Source: Candidatus Nanopelagicales bacterium
GTDB taxonomy: Bacteria; Actinomycetota; Actinomycetes; S36-B12; CAIYMF01
Direction: 5' to 3'
Length of the DNA: 40,882 bases
Assembly: GCA_025456065.1 (NCBI GenBank)
Contig: JALOLH010000006.1
Coordinates: forward strand, 1-40,882
Position numbers and translations under genes: made by a program. The notes beneath the pieces are model-generated. The model saw nothing but the letters and a program-made list of their open reading frames with translations. It did no database searches and had not been told where the DNA came from. This document shows positions 31,422 to 39,354 of this stretch, piece after piece (position 1 is the first letter of the stretch; each line of letters begins with the position of its first letter).

Positions 31422-34273
31422 GCGGACCGAGCAGCACCCCCGGCGCCGGTCCGACCGGTGCGGCGGACGACGTCGCCCGCTACCTGGCGGCGACCGAGTC
31501 GCTGCAGGCCAGCCGGTCGGCCGTCGAGGTGCTCGAGCACGCCGAGCCGGTGGAGGCGTTCCACCACCAGCTCGACCTGCTCAAGCGCCGGCTGGTGGCC
31601 GACCCGCGGGCGTTCCGCGAGCTGTTCGTCAGCGAGGGCATGCAGGCGGTCGCCTGGGAGTTCGGCCAGCCCGAGCTCAGCAAGGAGTTCACCGAGTCGC
31701 TGTGGGGCCAGTTGCTGCGCGGCGACGACGCCAGCACCGTGCTCATGCGGTTCATCTGGAACCTGCCGCTGGGCAAGAAGCGCACGTTCATCCGCGCGCT
31801 GGACACCCACCTGCGCGGGCGCTACCCGATGTTCGACGGGCTGAGCATCGACTGGCCGGCGAACAACGGCATCCCGCCGTACATCCGCGAGGCCGACGAC
31901 CGGGCCGTGGACTTCGGCCTGGTGAACAAGGGCTACCTGGGCTACATGGACCTGGGCCTGAGCACGCGGGAGGTCGACCTCCTGGTGTGGCTCGAGGTGC
32001 TGCGCGACAAGCAGTGCGAGGAGAAGCCCTGCGAGCTCGGCGTGTTCCTCAAGGAGCACAAGAAGCCGACCGGCGGCTGCCCGGTGCAGATCCACATCCC
32101 GCAGGTCATCGAGCTCATCGGGCAGGGCCGGTTCAAGGAGGCCCTCGAGCTGCTCGAGTCGAGCAACCCGCTGCCCGACGTGACCGGTCGGGTGTGCCCG
32201 CAGGAGCTGCAGTGCCAGGGCGTCTGCGTGCAGAAGCTGCCCATCGCGATCGGCCAGCTCGAGTGGTTCCTGCCCGAGCGCGAGAAGCTGCTCGACCCCG
32301 ACGCCACGCAGCGCCGGCTCTCCGGCCGGGTCGACCCCTGGGTCGCGGCGACCAAGCCCCCGATCGCGATCGTGGGCTCCGGGCCCTCCGGCCTCATCAA
32401 CGCCTACCTGCTGGCCAACGAGGGCTTCCCGGTCACCGTGTTCGAGGCGTTCCACGCCCTCGGCGGCGTGCTGCGCTACGGCATCCCGGAGTTCCGCCTG
32501 CCGAACGACCTGATCGACGACGTGGTCGGCAAGATCCGGCTGCTCGGCGGCAAGTTCGTCACCAACTTCGTGGTCGGCAAGACCGCGTCGCTGCAGGACC
32601 TCAAGGACGAGGGCTTCTACCGGATCTTCGTGGGCACCGGCGCCGGCCTGCCGCGGTTCATGAACGTGCCCGGCGAGCACCTGCTCAACGTGATGAGCGC
32701 GAACGAGTTCCTCACCCGGGTGAACCTCATGCAGGCGCAGCGCTCCGACTACGAGACGCCCCTGCCCGAGACGCGTGGCAAGGAGGTGCTCGTCATCGGT
32801 GGCGGCAACACCGCCATGGACGCCGCCCGCACCGCCAAGCGCCTCGGCGGCAACGTCACGATCGTCTACCGGCGCACGCAGAAGGAGATGCCGGCGCGCG
32901 TCGAGGAGCTCGAGCACGCGCTGGAGGAGGGCATCGCGCTGCGCGTGCTGCGCTCCCCCACCGAGTTCCTCGGCAACCAGCACGGCTTCGTCACCGCGGC
33001 CACGCTGGACGTGATGGAGCTCGGCGCGCCCGACGACTCCGGCCGGCGCCGCCCCGTCGCGACGGGGCGCACCGAGACCGCGCGCGCCGACCTGGTGATC
33101 ATGGCGCTGGGCAACGACGCCAACCCCATCATCAAGGATTCCGAGCCCCGGCTGGCGACCTCCAAGTGGGGCACGCTGCTGCTCGACCACGACGGCTCGC
33201 AGGAGACCACCGTCGACGGCGTGTACACCGGAGGGGACGCCGCGCGCGGCGGCTCGACCGCCATCCTCGCGGCGGGCGACGGCCAGGCCGCGGCCCGCGA
33301 GATCCTCGGCGAGGCCGGCCTCGACCCCGTCCTGGTGCGCCGGATGGTGCGCCGCGCGAAGGCCTACTCCGAGCTCGGTGCGGACCCGCAGACGATCCTG
33401 GCCAAGGCCGAGCTGAGCCCCGGCATCGTCGAGTTCACGGTGCACTCCCCCCTGGTCGCCCGCTCGGCTCGCGCCGGGCAGTTCGTGCGCGTGCTGCCCC
33501 GGCCGGACGGCGAGCTGATCCCGCTCACCCTCGCGGACTGGGACCGCGAGGCGGGCACCATCTGCCTGGTCGTGCAGGGTGTCGGGACCTCGAGCATCGA
33601 GATCAACGCCATGGAGGTCGGCGAGGCGTTCACCGGCATCGCCGGGCCGCTGGGCCGCCCCTCGGAGCTGCACCAGTACGCCCCGGAGGAGACGGTGGTG
33701 TTCACCGCCGGCGGGCTGGGCCTGCCGCCCGTGTACCCGATCATGCGCGAGCACCTGCGGCTCGGGAACCACGTCACCCTCGTCAACGGGTTCCGCTCGA
33801 AGGCGCTCATGTTCTGGGACGCCCCGGGCGAGCGCGTGCCCACGCTGCAGGCGGAGTTCCCCGGCCTGCTCGACGTGGTCTACACGACGAACGACGGATC
33901 GTTCGGGGTGGAGGGCTTCGTCACCGGACCGCTGGAGCAGATGCTCGAGGCCAACCGGCGCGGCGAGGGTCGGCGGGTGGCGGAGGTGGTCACGATCGGC
34001 CCGCCGATGATGATGCGCGCGGTGTCCGACCTCACGCGGCGGTACGACGCCCCGTGCGTGGCCAGCCTGAACTCGATCATGGTCGACGCCACCGGCATGT
34101 GCGGGGCGTGCATGGTGCCCGTCGAGATCGAGGGCCGGATGGTCCGCAAGCACGCCTGCATCGACGGCCCCGAGATCGACTCGCACATCATCGACTGGGA
34201 CAAGTTCCTGCCGCGGTTCGGGCTGTTCAAGGCGCAGGAGGAGGCCAGCCGGACGGCCCACGGCCTGGCCTGA
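31418..34273 (+). CDS. Single-chain NfnB-NfnA-like ferredoxin:NADP(H) transhydrogenase, 951 residues
   Basis: Begins with ATGA overlapping the PFOR stop, so it is translationally coupled. Residues about 185-650 resemble NfnB/GltD: cysteines for iron-sulfur clusters (C200, C205, C221 and a GRVCPQELQCQGVC run), FAD motif GSGPSG (320-325) and NAD(P) motif GGGNTA (461-466). Residues about 660-951 resemble NfnA/PyrK: an FNR-like domain (AGQFVRVLP) and a [2Fe-2S] site with D890, C895, C898, C914, the Asp-plus-three-Cys pattern known for NfnA. The first 180 residues are an extra domain I do not recognise. It probably links NADH, NADPH and ferredoxin pools by electron bifurcation or its reverse, taking electrons from the PFOR. 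Confidence 0.82.
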   Translation: MSGPSSTPGAGPTGAADDVARYLAATESLQASRSAVEVLEHAEPVEAFHHQLDLLKRRLVADPRAFRELFVSEGMQAVAWEFGQPELSKEFTESLWGQLLRGDDASTVLMRFIWNLPLGKKRTFIRALDTHLRGRYPMFDGLSIDWPANNGIPPYIREADDRAVDFGLVNKGYLGYMDLGLSTREVDLLVWLEVLRDKQCEEKPCELGVFLKEHKKPTGGCPVQIHIPQVIELIGQGRFKEALELLESSNPLPDVTGRVCPQELQCQGVCVQKLPIAIGQLEWFLPEREKLLDPDATQRRLSGRVDPWVAATKPPIAIVGSGPSGLINAYLLANEGFPVTVFEAFHALGGVLRYGIPEFRLPNDLIDDVVGKIRLLGGKFVTNFVVGKTASLQDLKDEGFYRIFVGTGAGLPRFMNVPGEHLLNVMSANEFLTRVNLMQAQRSDYETPLPETRGKEVLVIGGGNTAMDAARTAKRLGGNVTIVYRRTQKEMPARVEELEHALEEGIALRVLRSPTEFLGNQHGFVTAATLDVMELGAPDDSGRRRPVATGRTETARADLVIMALGNDANPIIKDSEPRLATSKWGTLLLDHDGSQETTVDGVYTGGDAARGGSTAILAAGDGQAAAREILGEAGLDPVLVRRMVRRAKAYSELGADPQTILAKAELSPGIVEFTVHSPLVARSARAGQFVRVLPRPDGELIPLTLADWDREAGTICLVVQGVGTSSIEINAMEVGEAFTGIAGPLGRPSELHQYAPEETVVFTAGGLGLPPVYPIMREHLRLGNHVTLVNGFRSKALMFWDAPGERVPTLQAEFPGLLDVVYTTNDGSFGVEGFVTGPLEQMLEANRRGEGRRVAEVVTIGPPMMMRAVSDLTRRYDAPCVASLNSIMVDATGMCGACMVPVEIEGRMVRKHACIDGPEIDSHIIDWDKFLPRFGLFKAQEEASRTAHGLA

Positions 34274-34467
34274 GGCGCCCCCTCGGCGCCTCGGCCCCGG
34301 CTCCCGCCCCCCGCCCCCGCCCGGCCCCAGCCCCCGCCCGGCCCCAGCCCCCGCCGACTTCATCCAAGTCCTGGCGCGTCCCGCCGACCAGGACTTGGAT
34401 GAAGTCCGCGGACCCGCGCGCGGACTTGGAGCGAATCGGGCCGGGCCCTGACAGGAAGGAGTGACGC
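34274..34467. other. Intergenic tract: C-rich repeat and long hairpin
   Basis: This 194-base gap starts with C-rich low complexity (about 34288-34354) including two near-copies of CCCCCGCCCGGCCCCAG. A perfect 19-bp inverted repeat follows, 34356-34374 against 34388-34406 with a 13-nt loop (arms begin GACTTCATCC and end GGATGAAGTC). A further GGACTTGGA copy lies at about 34423-34431. The hairpin is a good terminator for the PFOR/Nfn operon or an intergenic repeat. The AAGGAG ribosome site of the next gene is at 34457. Confidence 0.65.
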
Positions 34468-35760
34468 ATGTCGAGAGCGGCCTACGAGGGGGTGCGCTGC
34501 GACCCCGCCGACGCCGTGCGACTGGTCCGCGACGGCGACACGGTGGTGCTGCCGATCGGGGCCGGGGAGGCTCCCGCGCTGCTGGCCGCCCTGTCCGAGC
34601 GCCGCCACGCACTGCACGACGTCGCCGTCTTCCAGCTGCTCCCGCTGGTGCGGGCGGGCTACTTCGACCCGGAGACCACAGCCCACGTGCGGCACACCAC
34701 GGCGTTCCTCAGCCCGACCAGTCGGCCGGGTGCGGCAGCCGGATGGGTCGACTTCACCCCCGCGCACTTCTCGGAGATGCCCGAGCTGTTCCGCCGCGGG
34801 CTGCTGCCCTGCGACGTGGTGTTCGCCCGCGCCTCGGCCATGGACGAGCACGGCTTCTTCTCCCTGGGCCTGTCGGCCGACTACACCATGGCCGCGATCA
34901 GCCGGGCCCGGGCGGTCGTCCTCGAGGTGAACCCGCAGGTGCCGTTCTGCTTCGGGGAGTGCCACGTCCACATCTCGCAGGTGGCCGCCGTCGTGGAGTC
35001 CACCGAGCCCGTCGTCGAGCTGCCGCACCCCCCGCTCGGCGAGGTCGAGCTCGCGATCGGCCGGCACGTCGCCGAGCTGATCCCAGATGGCGCCACGCTG
35101 CAGATCGGGATCGGCGCCATCCCCGATGCGGTCGTGCAGCAGCTCGGCGACAAGAACGACCTGGGCGTGCACACCGAGATGTTCGGCGACGGCATCCTCG
35201 CGCTGCTCGACGCCGGGGTGATCACCAACCGCCGCAAGAACCTGCACACCGGCAAGATGCTGGCCACCTTCGCGCTGGGCTCGGCCCAGCTCTACGCCTA
35301 CATGCACCGCAACCCGGTGCTCGAGATGCACCCGGTGGACGTCACGAATGACCCCATGCTGGCGGGCATGAACGACCGGCTGCACTCGATCAACGGCACG
35401 CTCGCCGTGGACCTGCTGGGCCAGTGCGGCTCGGAGAGCCTCGGCACGGTGCCGTACTCGGGCACCGGCGGGCAGGTCGACTTCGTCCGGGCGGCGAACC
35501 GGTCGAAGGGCGGCAAGGCCATCATCGTCCTGCCCGCGACCGCGAAGGGCGGAACGGTCTCGCGGATCGTGCCGACGCTGCCCGCGGGCACGCACGTGAC
35601 CACGGGCAAGAACGACGTGGACTACGTCGTGACCGAGTTCGGCGTCGCCCAGCTGCGCGGGCGGTCCGCGCGGGACCGGGCCCGGGCGCTGATCGACATC
35701 GCCCACCCGGACCATCGCGACGCGCTGCTCGACGGCGCGGTCGCCCTGCGCCGGGCCTGA
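34468..35760 (+). CDS. Acetyl-CoA hydrolase / 4-hydroxybutyrate CoA-transferase family protein
   Basis: Predicted 430-residue family I CoA-transferase. The catalytic Glu that forms the glutamyl-CoA thioester is Glu237 in GVHTEMFGDGI. The oxyanion and CoA contacts are the glycine-rich GIGAIPDAV (about 213-221) and YSGTGGQVDFVRAA (about 331-344). DYVVTEFGVAQLRG near the C-terminus is the classic Cat1/AbfT/Ach1 signature. It should move CoA between acetyl-CoA and a carboxylate such as succinate, butyrate or 4-hydroxybutyrate; the acceptor is not readable. It lies 194 bases after the PFOR/Nfn operon, on the same strand, and may use its acyl-CoA. The ATG at 34468 has AAGGAG upstream. Confidence 0.9.
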   Translation: MSRAAYEGVRCDPADAVRLVRDGDTVVLPIGAGEAPALLAALSERRHALHDVAVFQLLPLVRAGYFDPETTAHVRHTTAFLSPTSRPGAAAGWVDFTPAHFSEMPELFRRGLLPCDVVFARASAMDEHGFFSLGLSADYTMAAISRARAVVLEVNPQVPFCFGECHVHISQVAAVVESTEPVVELPHPPLGEVELAIGRHVAELIPDGATLQIGIGAIPDAVVQQLGDKNDLGVHTEMFGDGILALLDAGVITNRRKNLHTGKMLATFALGSAQLYAYMHRNPVLEMHPVDVTNDPMLAGMNDRLHSINGTLAVDLLGQCGSESLGTVPYSGTGGQVDFVRAANRSKGGKAIIVLPATAKGGTVSRIVPTLPAGTHVTTGKNDVDYVVTEFGVAQLRGRSARDRARALIDIAHPDHRDALLDGAVALRRA

Positions 35761-35937
35761 GCGCACGTTCCCGGCCATGGCCGGCGTCCCGCGCACGTTC
35801 CCGGCCACGGCCAGCGTCCAGCGCGCGTTCCGGTCGCCCAGCGCACGTTCGCGGCCACGGCCAGCGCCGCGCGCACGTTCCCGGCCACATGTGTCCGGCA
35901 ACGGGCGGCCGGAGGCGCGGGTGACCGGCAACGGGCG
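35761..35937. repeat. 30-bp-period degenerate tandem repeat
   Basis: Starting at the base after the CoA-transferase stop, a unit beginning GCGCACGTTCCCGGCCA recurs at 35761, 35791, 35821 (20 bases only), 35841 and 35871. A second motif, GTGWCCGGCAACGGGCG (W is T in the first copy and A in the second), recurs 30 bases apart at 35891 and 35921. The arrangement is close to exact 30-base spacing. It is not a CRISPR array: there are no unique spacers. The tract could be a terminator cluster, a protein-binding array or mutational expansion. Confidence 0.7.
35881..35898. promoter_or_regulatory. Near-palindrome upstream of the ABC operon
   Basis: CCGGCCACATGTGTCCGG is an 18-base dyad with one mismatched pair, about 100 bases before the ABC ATPase start. 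Its core CACATGTG is perfect. It may be an operator; it partly overlaps the repeat tract. Confidence 0.3.
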
Positions 35938-35983
35938 TTGGCGGTGCGTCGCCCGCCGGGCACCCGAGTCCGGGGGTCCGGCG

Positions 35984-35997
35984 TAGGGTCGATGCCG
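35984..35997 (+). promoter_or_regulatory. Likely leaderless promoter of the ABC transporter operon
   Basis: TAGGGT (35984-35989) sits seven bases before the GTG start at 35997, with no Shine-Dalgarno in between, as in leaderless actinobacterial transcripts. No strong -35 is seen. Confidence 0.45.
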
Positions 35998-36953
35998 TGG
36001 TGCTCGAGGCTCGTGGACTGACCCATCGGTTCGGTGACCGGACGGCGCTTGCTGGGGTCGACCTCGCCGTGCGACCGGGCGTGCTGACCGGCCTGCTCGG
36101 CCCGAACGGTGCCGGGAAGACGACCCTCATGCGGGTGCTGCTCGGGATCCTCGAGCCCGACGAGGGAGAGGTGCGCACGGACGGCCGGCCGGTCGCGTTC
36201 TCCGACCGGCAGCGCTGGGGCTACATGCCGCAGGAGCGCGGCCTGTACCCGGCGATGACGGCGGGCGCCCAGCTGACCTACTTCGCCCGCGTCCATGGCC
36301 TGGACCGCACGACCGCCCAGGCCCGTGCCCGCACCCTGCTCGCCGAGCTCGGCCTCGGAGACCGCTTCGACCAGAAGGTCGAGCAGCTGTCCGGCGGCAT
36401 GCAGCAGCGGCTCCAGCTCGGCACCGCCCTGGTCCACGACCCGGACGTGATCGTGCTGGACGAGCCGTTCGCCGGGCTCGACCCGGTCGCCGTCGAGGAG
36501 CTCACCGTGACGCTACGGGCGCGGGTGGCGGCGGGCCGGACCGTGCTGCTCTCCAGCCACCAACTCGACCTCGTCCAGGACCTGTGCGAGGAGATCGTGA
36601 TGGTCGACCACGGCCGCACGGTGCTCGCTGGCCCGGTGGCCGAGCTGCGGGCCTCCTCCGGGCGGCGCCAGCTGCGACTCGGAATCCCCGGCCACGACGG
36701 GCGGGACTGGCTGGCCGCCTTCCCGGGGGTGGTCGTGGTGGACGAGGCGGTCGACGCCCTGCGGCTGTCGCTGCCGGCCGAGGTCGATGCCCTCGCCGTG
36801 CTCGACGCGGCGCGGCGGACCGCCCCGGTGGTGGACTTCGGCCTGGACCTGCCGACCCTGTCGCAGCTGTTCCTGGCCGCCGTCGAGGACGGTGCCACCG
36901 CTGACTCCGTCGCACCCCCGGCCGCGGCACTCGGGACGGAGGTGCGGTCGTGA
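35997..36953 (+). CDS. ABC transporter ATP-binding protein (NatA-like)
   Basis: Predicted 318-residue ATPase. Walker A is GPNGAGKT (35-42), the Q-loop YMPQERGLYP (76-85), the signature LSGGMQQ (131-137), Walker B VIVLDEP (151-157) and the H-loop SSH (about 187). The C-terminal 100 residues form the DUF4162-like tail (VVVVDEAVDALRLSLPAE) typical of the NatA/CcmA drug- and sodium-export type. The start is the GTG at 35997. The stop overlaps the permease start in GTGA, so the two are translationally coupled into one operon. Confidence 0.93.
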   Translation: MVLEARGLTHRFGDRTALAGVDLAVRPGVLTGLLGPNGAGKTTLMRVLLGILEPDEGEVRTDGRPVAFSDRQRWGYMPQERGLYPAMTAGAQLTYFARVHGLDRTTAQARARTLLAELGLGDRFDQKVEQLSGGMQQRLQLGTALVHDPDVIVLDEPFAGLDPVAVEELTVTLRARVAAGRTVLLSSHQLDLVQDLCEEIVMVDHGRTVLAGPVAELRASSGRRQLRLGIPGHDGRDWLAAFPGVVVVDEAVDALRLSLPAEVDALAVLDAARRTAPVVDFGLDLPTLSQLFLAAVEDGATADSVAPPAAALGTEVRS

Positions 36954-38137
36954 CAGCGACGGGGTTCTCCGGGGGCGTCCGGCTGGTGGCCGGCCGGGCC
37001 ATCGCCGAGGCATGGGCGTCCCGGTCGTGGCGGATCATCACGGGCGTCTCGGTGCTGATCGGCATCGCCCTGGTCGTGGTGCCGCGGCTGCTGGGCGGCG
37101 GCACGACCCAGTACACCCTGGCCACCGTCGGCGAGGCCCCGCCGGGGCTGCTGGCGGCGCTGCAGGCGGCCGGCGAGGCCGGCGAGTTCGCCGTGACCGT
37201 CCGGACCGTGCCCGACGCGGCGGCCGCCGAGGCGCTGCTGCGCGACGGCGACGCCGATGCCGCCCTGACCGGCGTCGCCCCGGGGTCGACGCTCTACGTG
37301 GCCGAGCGGGCGGACCGGACCTTCCCCGCCCTCGTGTCCCAGGCGGCCCTGAGCCTGGCGATCACCGACCAGCTCGCGCAGGCGGGACTGTCCCCGGACG
37401 AGATCGCCGCCATCCAGGCGACCCCGCCGCCCGTGCAGGTACCGGTCGGCAGGGTCGCCGACGAGGGCAGGGCGGGCGTCGGGTTCGTGTCGGGGATCCT
37501 GCTGTACCTGGCGCTGATCCTGACCGGCACCGCCATCGCGACGGCGGTGGCGACCGAGAAGTCGTCACGCATCTCCGAGGTGCTGCTCACGGCCCTGCGA
37601 CCCACGCAGCTGCTCGTGGGCACCGTGCTCGGCGTGGGACTGCTCGGCCTGGCGCAGATCGCGGCGATCGCCGTGCCGGCCGCCATCGGCCTCGCCGCCG
37701 GGGGTGGGATCGACCTGCCAGCGTCGACGACAGGCGACATCCTCCTGGCCCTGGCCTGGTTCGTGCTCGGGCTGGGCATGTACGCCTTCGTCTTCGCCGC
37801 GCTCGGCGCTCTCGTGGACAAGCCGACCGAGGTGGGTGCCGCGACCATGCCCGCGAATCTCGTGCTCGTGGCGTCCTACATGTTCGCCGTGATCGTCACG
37901 ATCCAGGACCCGAACGGGTGGGCCTCCACCGCGGCCTCGATCTTCCCGGTCAGCGCCCCGCTGGTCATGCCGATCCGGTGGGCGTCCGGCCTGGTCCCGC
38001 CCTGGCAGCTGGTGCTGGCGATGGCCCTGGTCGCGATCACCGCGGTGGCCCTGGCGCTGGTGGCCTCACGGATCTACGCACGCGGCCTGACCCGCACGGG
38101 CCGTCGGATCACGCTGCGCGAGGTGCTCGCGGGCTGA
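36950..38137 (+). CDS. ABC transporter permease (NatB/ABC-2 type)
   Basis: Predicted 395-residue membrane protein. One N-terminal membrane helix (about 28-45) is followed by a large external loop of about 130 residues, then five or six helices from about residue 180: GILLYLALILTGTAIATAVATEKSSRISEVLLTALRPTQLLVGTVLG is the hallmark of the ABC-2/NatB export permease, and VDKPTEVGAATMPANLVLV plus PVSAPLVMPIRWA follow. With the upstream ATPase it forms an exporter for sodium, drug or another substrate; the cargo is not readable. The start GTG at 36950 overlaps the ATPase stop by four bases. A GC-rich hairpin follows the stop. Confidence 0.92.
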   Translation: MTATGFSGGVRLVAGRAIAEAWASRSWRIITGVSVLIGIALVVVPRLLGGGTTQYTLATVGEAPPGLLAALQAAGEAGEFAVTVRTVPDAAAAEALLRDGDADAALTGVAPGSTLYVAERADRTFPALVSQAALSLAITDQLAQAGLSPDEIAAIQATPPPVQVPVGRVADEGRAGVGFVSGILLYLALILTGTAIATAVATEKSSRISEVLLTALRPTQLLVGTVLGVGLLGLAQIAAIAVPAAIGLAAGGGIDLPASTTGDILLALAWFVLGLGMYAFVFAALGALVDKPTEVGAATMPANLVLVASYMFAVIVTIQDPNGWASTAASIFPVSAPLVMPIRWASGLVPPWQLVLAMALVAITAVALALVASRIYARGLTRTGRRITLREVLAG

Positions 38138-38154
38138 CGGCCCCGCGGCTCCTC

Positions 38155-38185
38155 GGCCGGCCCCAGGCCCGACCCTGGGCCGGCC
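38155..38185 (+). terminator. Hairpin terminator of the ABC operon
   Basis: GGCCGGCCCCAGG (38155-38167) pairs with CCTGGGCCGGCC (38174-38185) with one bulged C and a 6-nt loop, 17 bases after the permease stop. The rest of the 166-base gap to the LysR stop (38304) holds no gene that I can see. Confidence 0.7.
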
Positions 38186-38303
38186 CCGACCCGCCGGGCT
38201 GCGGATCGCTCACGCCCGTTGCTCGGGCGGCCCGCCCACGAGCGCAGCATGCGCCCCGTGCGCCGCGCGACAGTCCGCCCTCGACACGCGGCGCTGACCG
38301 CCC

Positions 38304-39236
38304 TCAGGCCCGCTGCTCGGCCGCCTCGCGGCCCAGCCCCCGGGCTGCCGCCCGAAGCGCCTCGACCATCCGCAGCACTGGCGGGTGGTCACGCAGCGGG
38401 ACGCGGGTGGTGGCCCAGATGTGCCGGGGCTCCGGGGGCGGCTGCAGCCGGCGCACCGCGACCCCGGGGCGCACCGCGCGCAGCGCGAGCAGCGGCGCCA
38501 GCGCCACGCCGATGCCGGCGGCGACGTAGCCCTGGGTGACCGGGAACTCGTCGCTCTCGGCGGCGAGGCGCGGGGTGAACCCGGCACGACGGCAGATCGC
38601 GCCGGTGGTCTGGCGCACGTAGTCGATCGGACCGGCCGTCACCACCCAGTCCTCGTCGGCCAGCTCGTCGATCCCCACCGTGCCCCGGCGGGCCAGCGGG
38701 TGCTCGGCGGGCAGCAGCAGCCGGTACTCGTCGTCGAGCAGGTGCCAGCGATGCAGGTCGTCGTCGGGCTGGCGGCCCCGCGCGAACGGCTCGACCACGA
38801 CGACCAATTCGACCTCGCCGGCCCGCAGCCGCCGCAGCGCGCCGGCCTCCTCGTCGACGGTCGGCCGGACGTGCAGCCCGGGCAGCTCGCGGCGCATGGC
38901 GGCGATCGCCTCCGGCAGCAGCGACTCCCCTGCGGAGAAGAACGTCACCACCCGCAGCCGTCCGGCCCGGCCCTCGCGCAGGTTGGCCAGGGCGTCCTGC
39001 GCCTCGCCCACCTCGTGCAGGATCCGCTCGGCGTGATCGGCGAGCAGCAGCCCGGCCTCCGTGGGCCGGACCCCGCGACCGGCCTTCTCGAACAGCGCCA
39101 TGCCGGCCTGCTGCTCGAGCCGCTCGAGCTGCTGGCTCACCGCCGAGACGGTGTACCCGAGGTCGTGGGCGGCCGCGGTCAACGAGCCCTCCCGCACGAC
39201 CGCGCGATGGACCAGCAGCAATCGCGTGCTCAGCAT
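38304..39236 (-). CDS. LysR-family transcriptional regulator
   Basis: Predicted 310-residue regulator. The N-terminal winged helix-turn-helix is textbook: LLLVHRAVVREGSLTAAAHDLGYTVSAVSQQLERLEQQAGMALFEKAGRGVRPTEAG (about 5-61). A linker helix and the type-2 periplasmic-binding-like effector domain follow (RLRVVTFFSAGESLLPEAIAAMRRELPGLHVRP, and ELVVVVEPF). It should bind as a tetramer and usually autoregulates and controls a divergent gene, here the 44-residue membrane peptide. The ATG at 39236 is a clean start. The inducer is unknown. Confidence 0.93.
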   Translation of the reverse strand: MLSTRLLLVHRAVVREGSLTAAAHDLGYTVSAVSQQLERLEQQAGMALFEKAGRGVRPTEAGLLLADHAERILHEVGEAQDALANLREGRAGRLRVVTFFSAGESLLPEAIAAMRRELPGLHVRPTVDEEAGALRRLRAGEVELVVVVEPFARGRQPDDDLHRWHLLDDEYRLLLPAEHPLARRGTVGIDELADEDWVVTAGPIDYVRQTTGAICRRAGFTPRLAAESDEFPVTQGYVAAGIGVALAPLLALRAVRPGVAVRRLQPPPEPRHIWATTRVPLRDHPPVLRMVEALRAAARGLGREAAEQRA

Positions 39237-39269
39237 GGGCTGATTGTACAGAGTTCGTGAACGATATCT

Positions 39270-39284
39270 AAGCGATCATCGCTT
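39270..39284. promoter_or_regulatory. LysR binding-site candidate in the divergent promoter region
   Basis: AAGCGATCATCGCTT is a perfect 7-bp dyad around a central C, 34 bases upstream of the LysR start, and GTTCGTGAAC (39253-39262) gives a second short dyad (GTTC/GAAC). LysR proteins bind such T-N11-A-type dyads in shared intergenic regions. The second half abuts the -35 box of the forward promoter. Confidence 0.5.
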
Positions 39285-39311
39285 GATCGCGGACGGTTGA
39301 CCCCGTACCGT
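39283..39311 (+). promoter_or_regulatory. Promoter of the 44-residue peptide gene
   Basis: TTGATC (39283-39288) and TACCGT (39306-39311) are separated by exactly 17 bases, predicting a start near 39318, which is 37 bases before the ATG at 39355. The -35 overlaps the end of the LysR dyad, so LysR binding should affect it. Confidence 0.5.
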
Positions 39312-39354
39312 GAGCGGGGAGCGCACCACTGGACCGACGACGGAGGTGACCCCC

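Noticed and set aside
35761..35937. CRISPR array
   Set aside because: Units are back-to-back at 30 bases with no unique spacers and no cas genes nearby.
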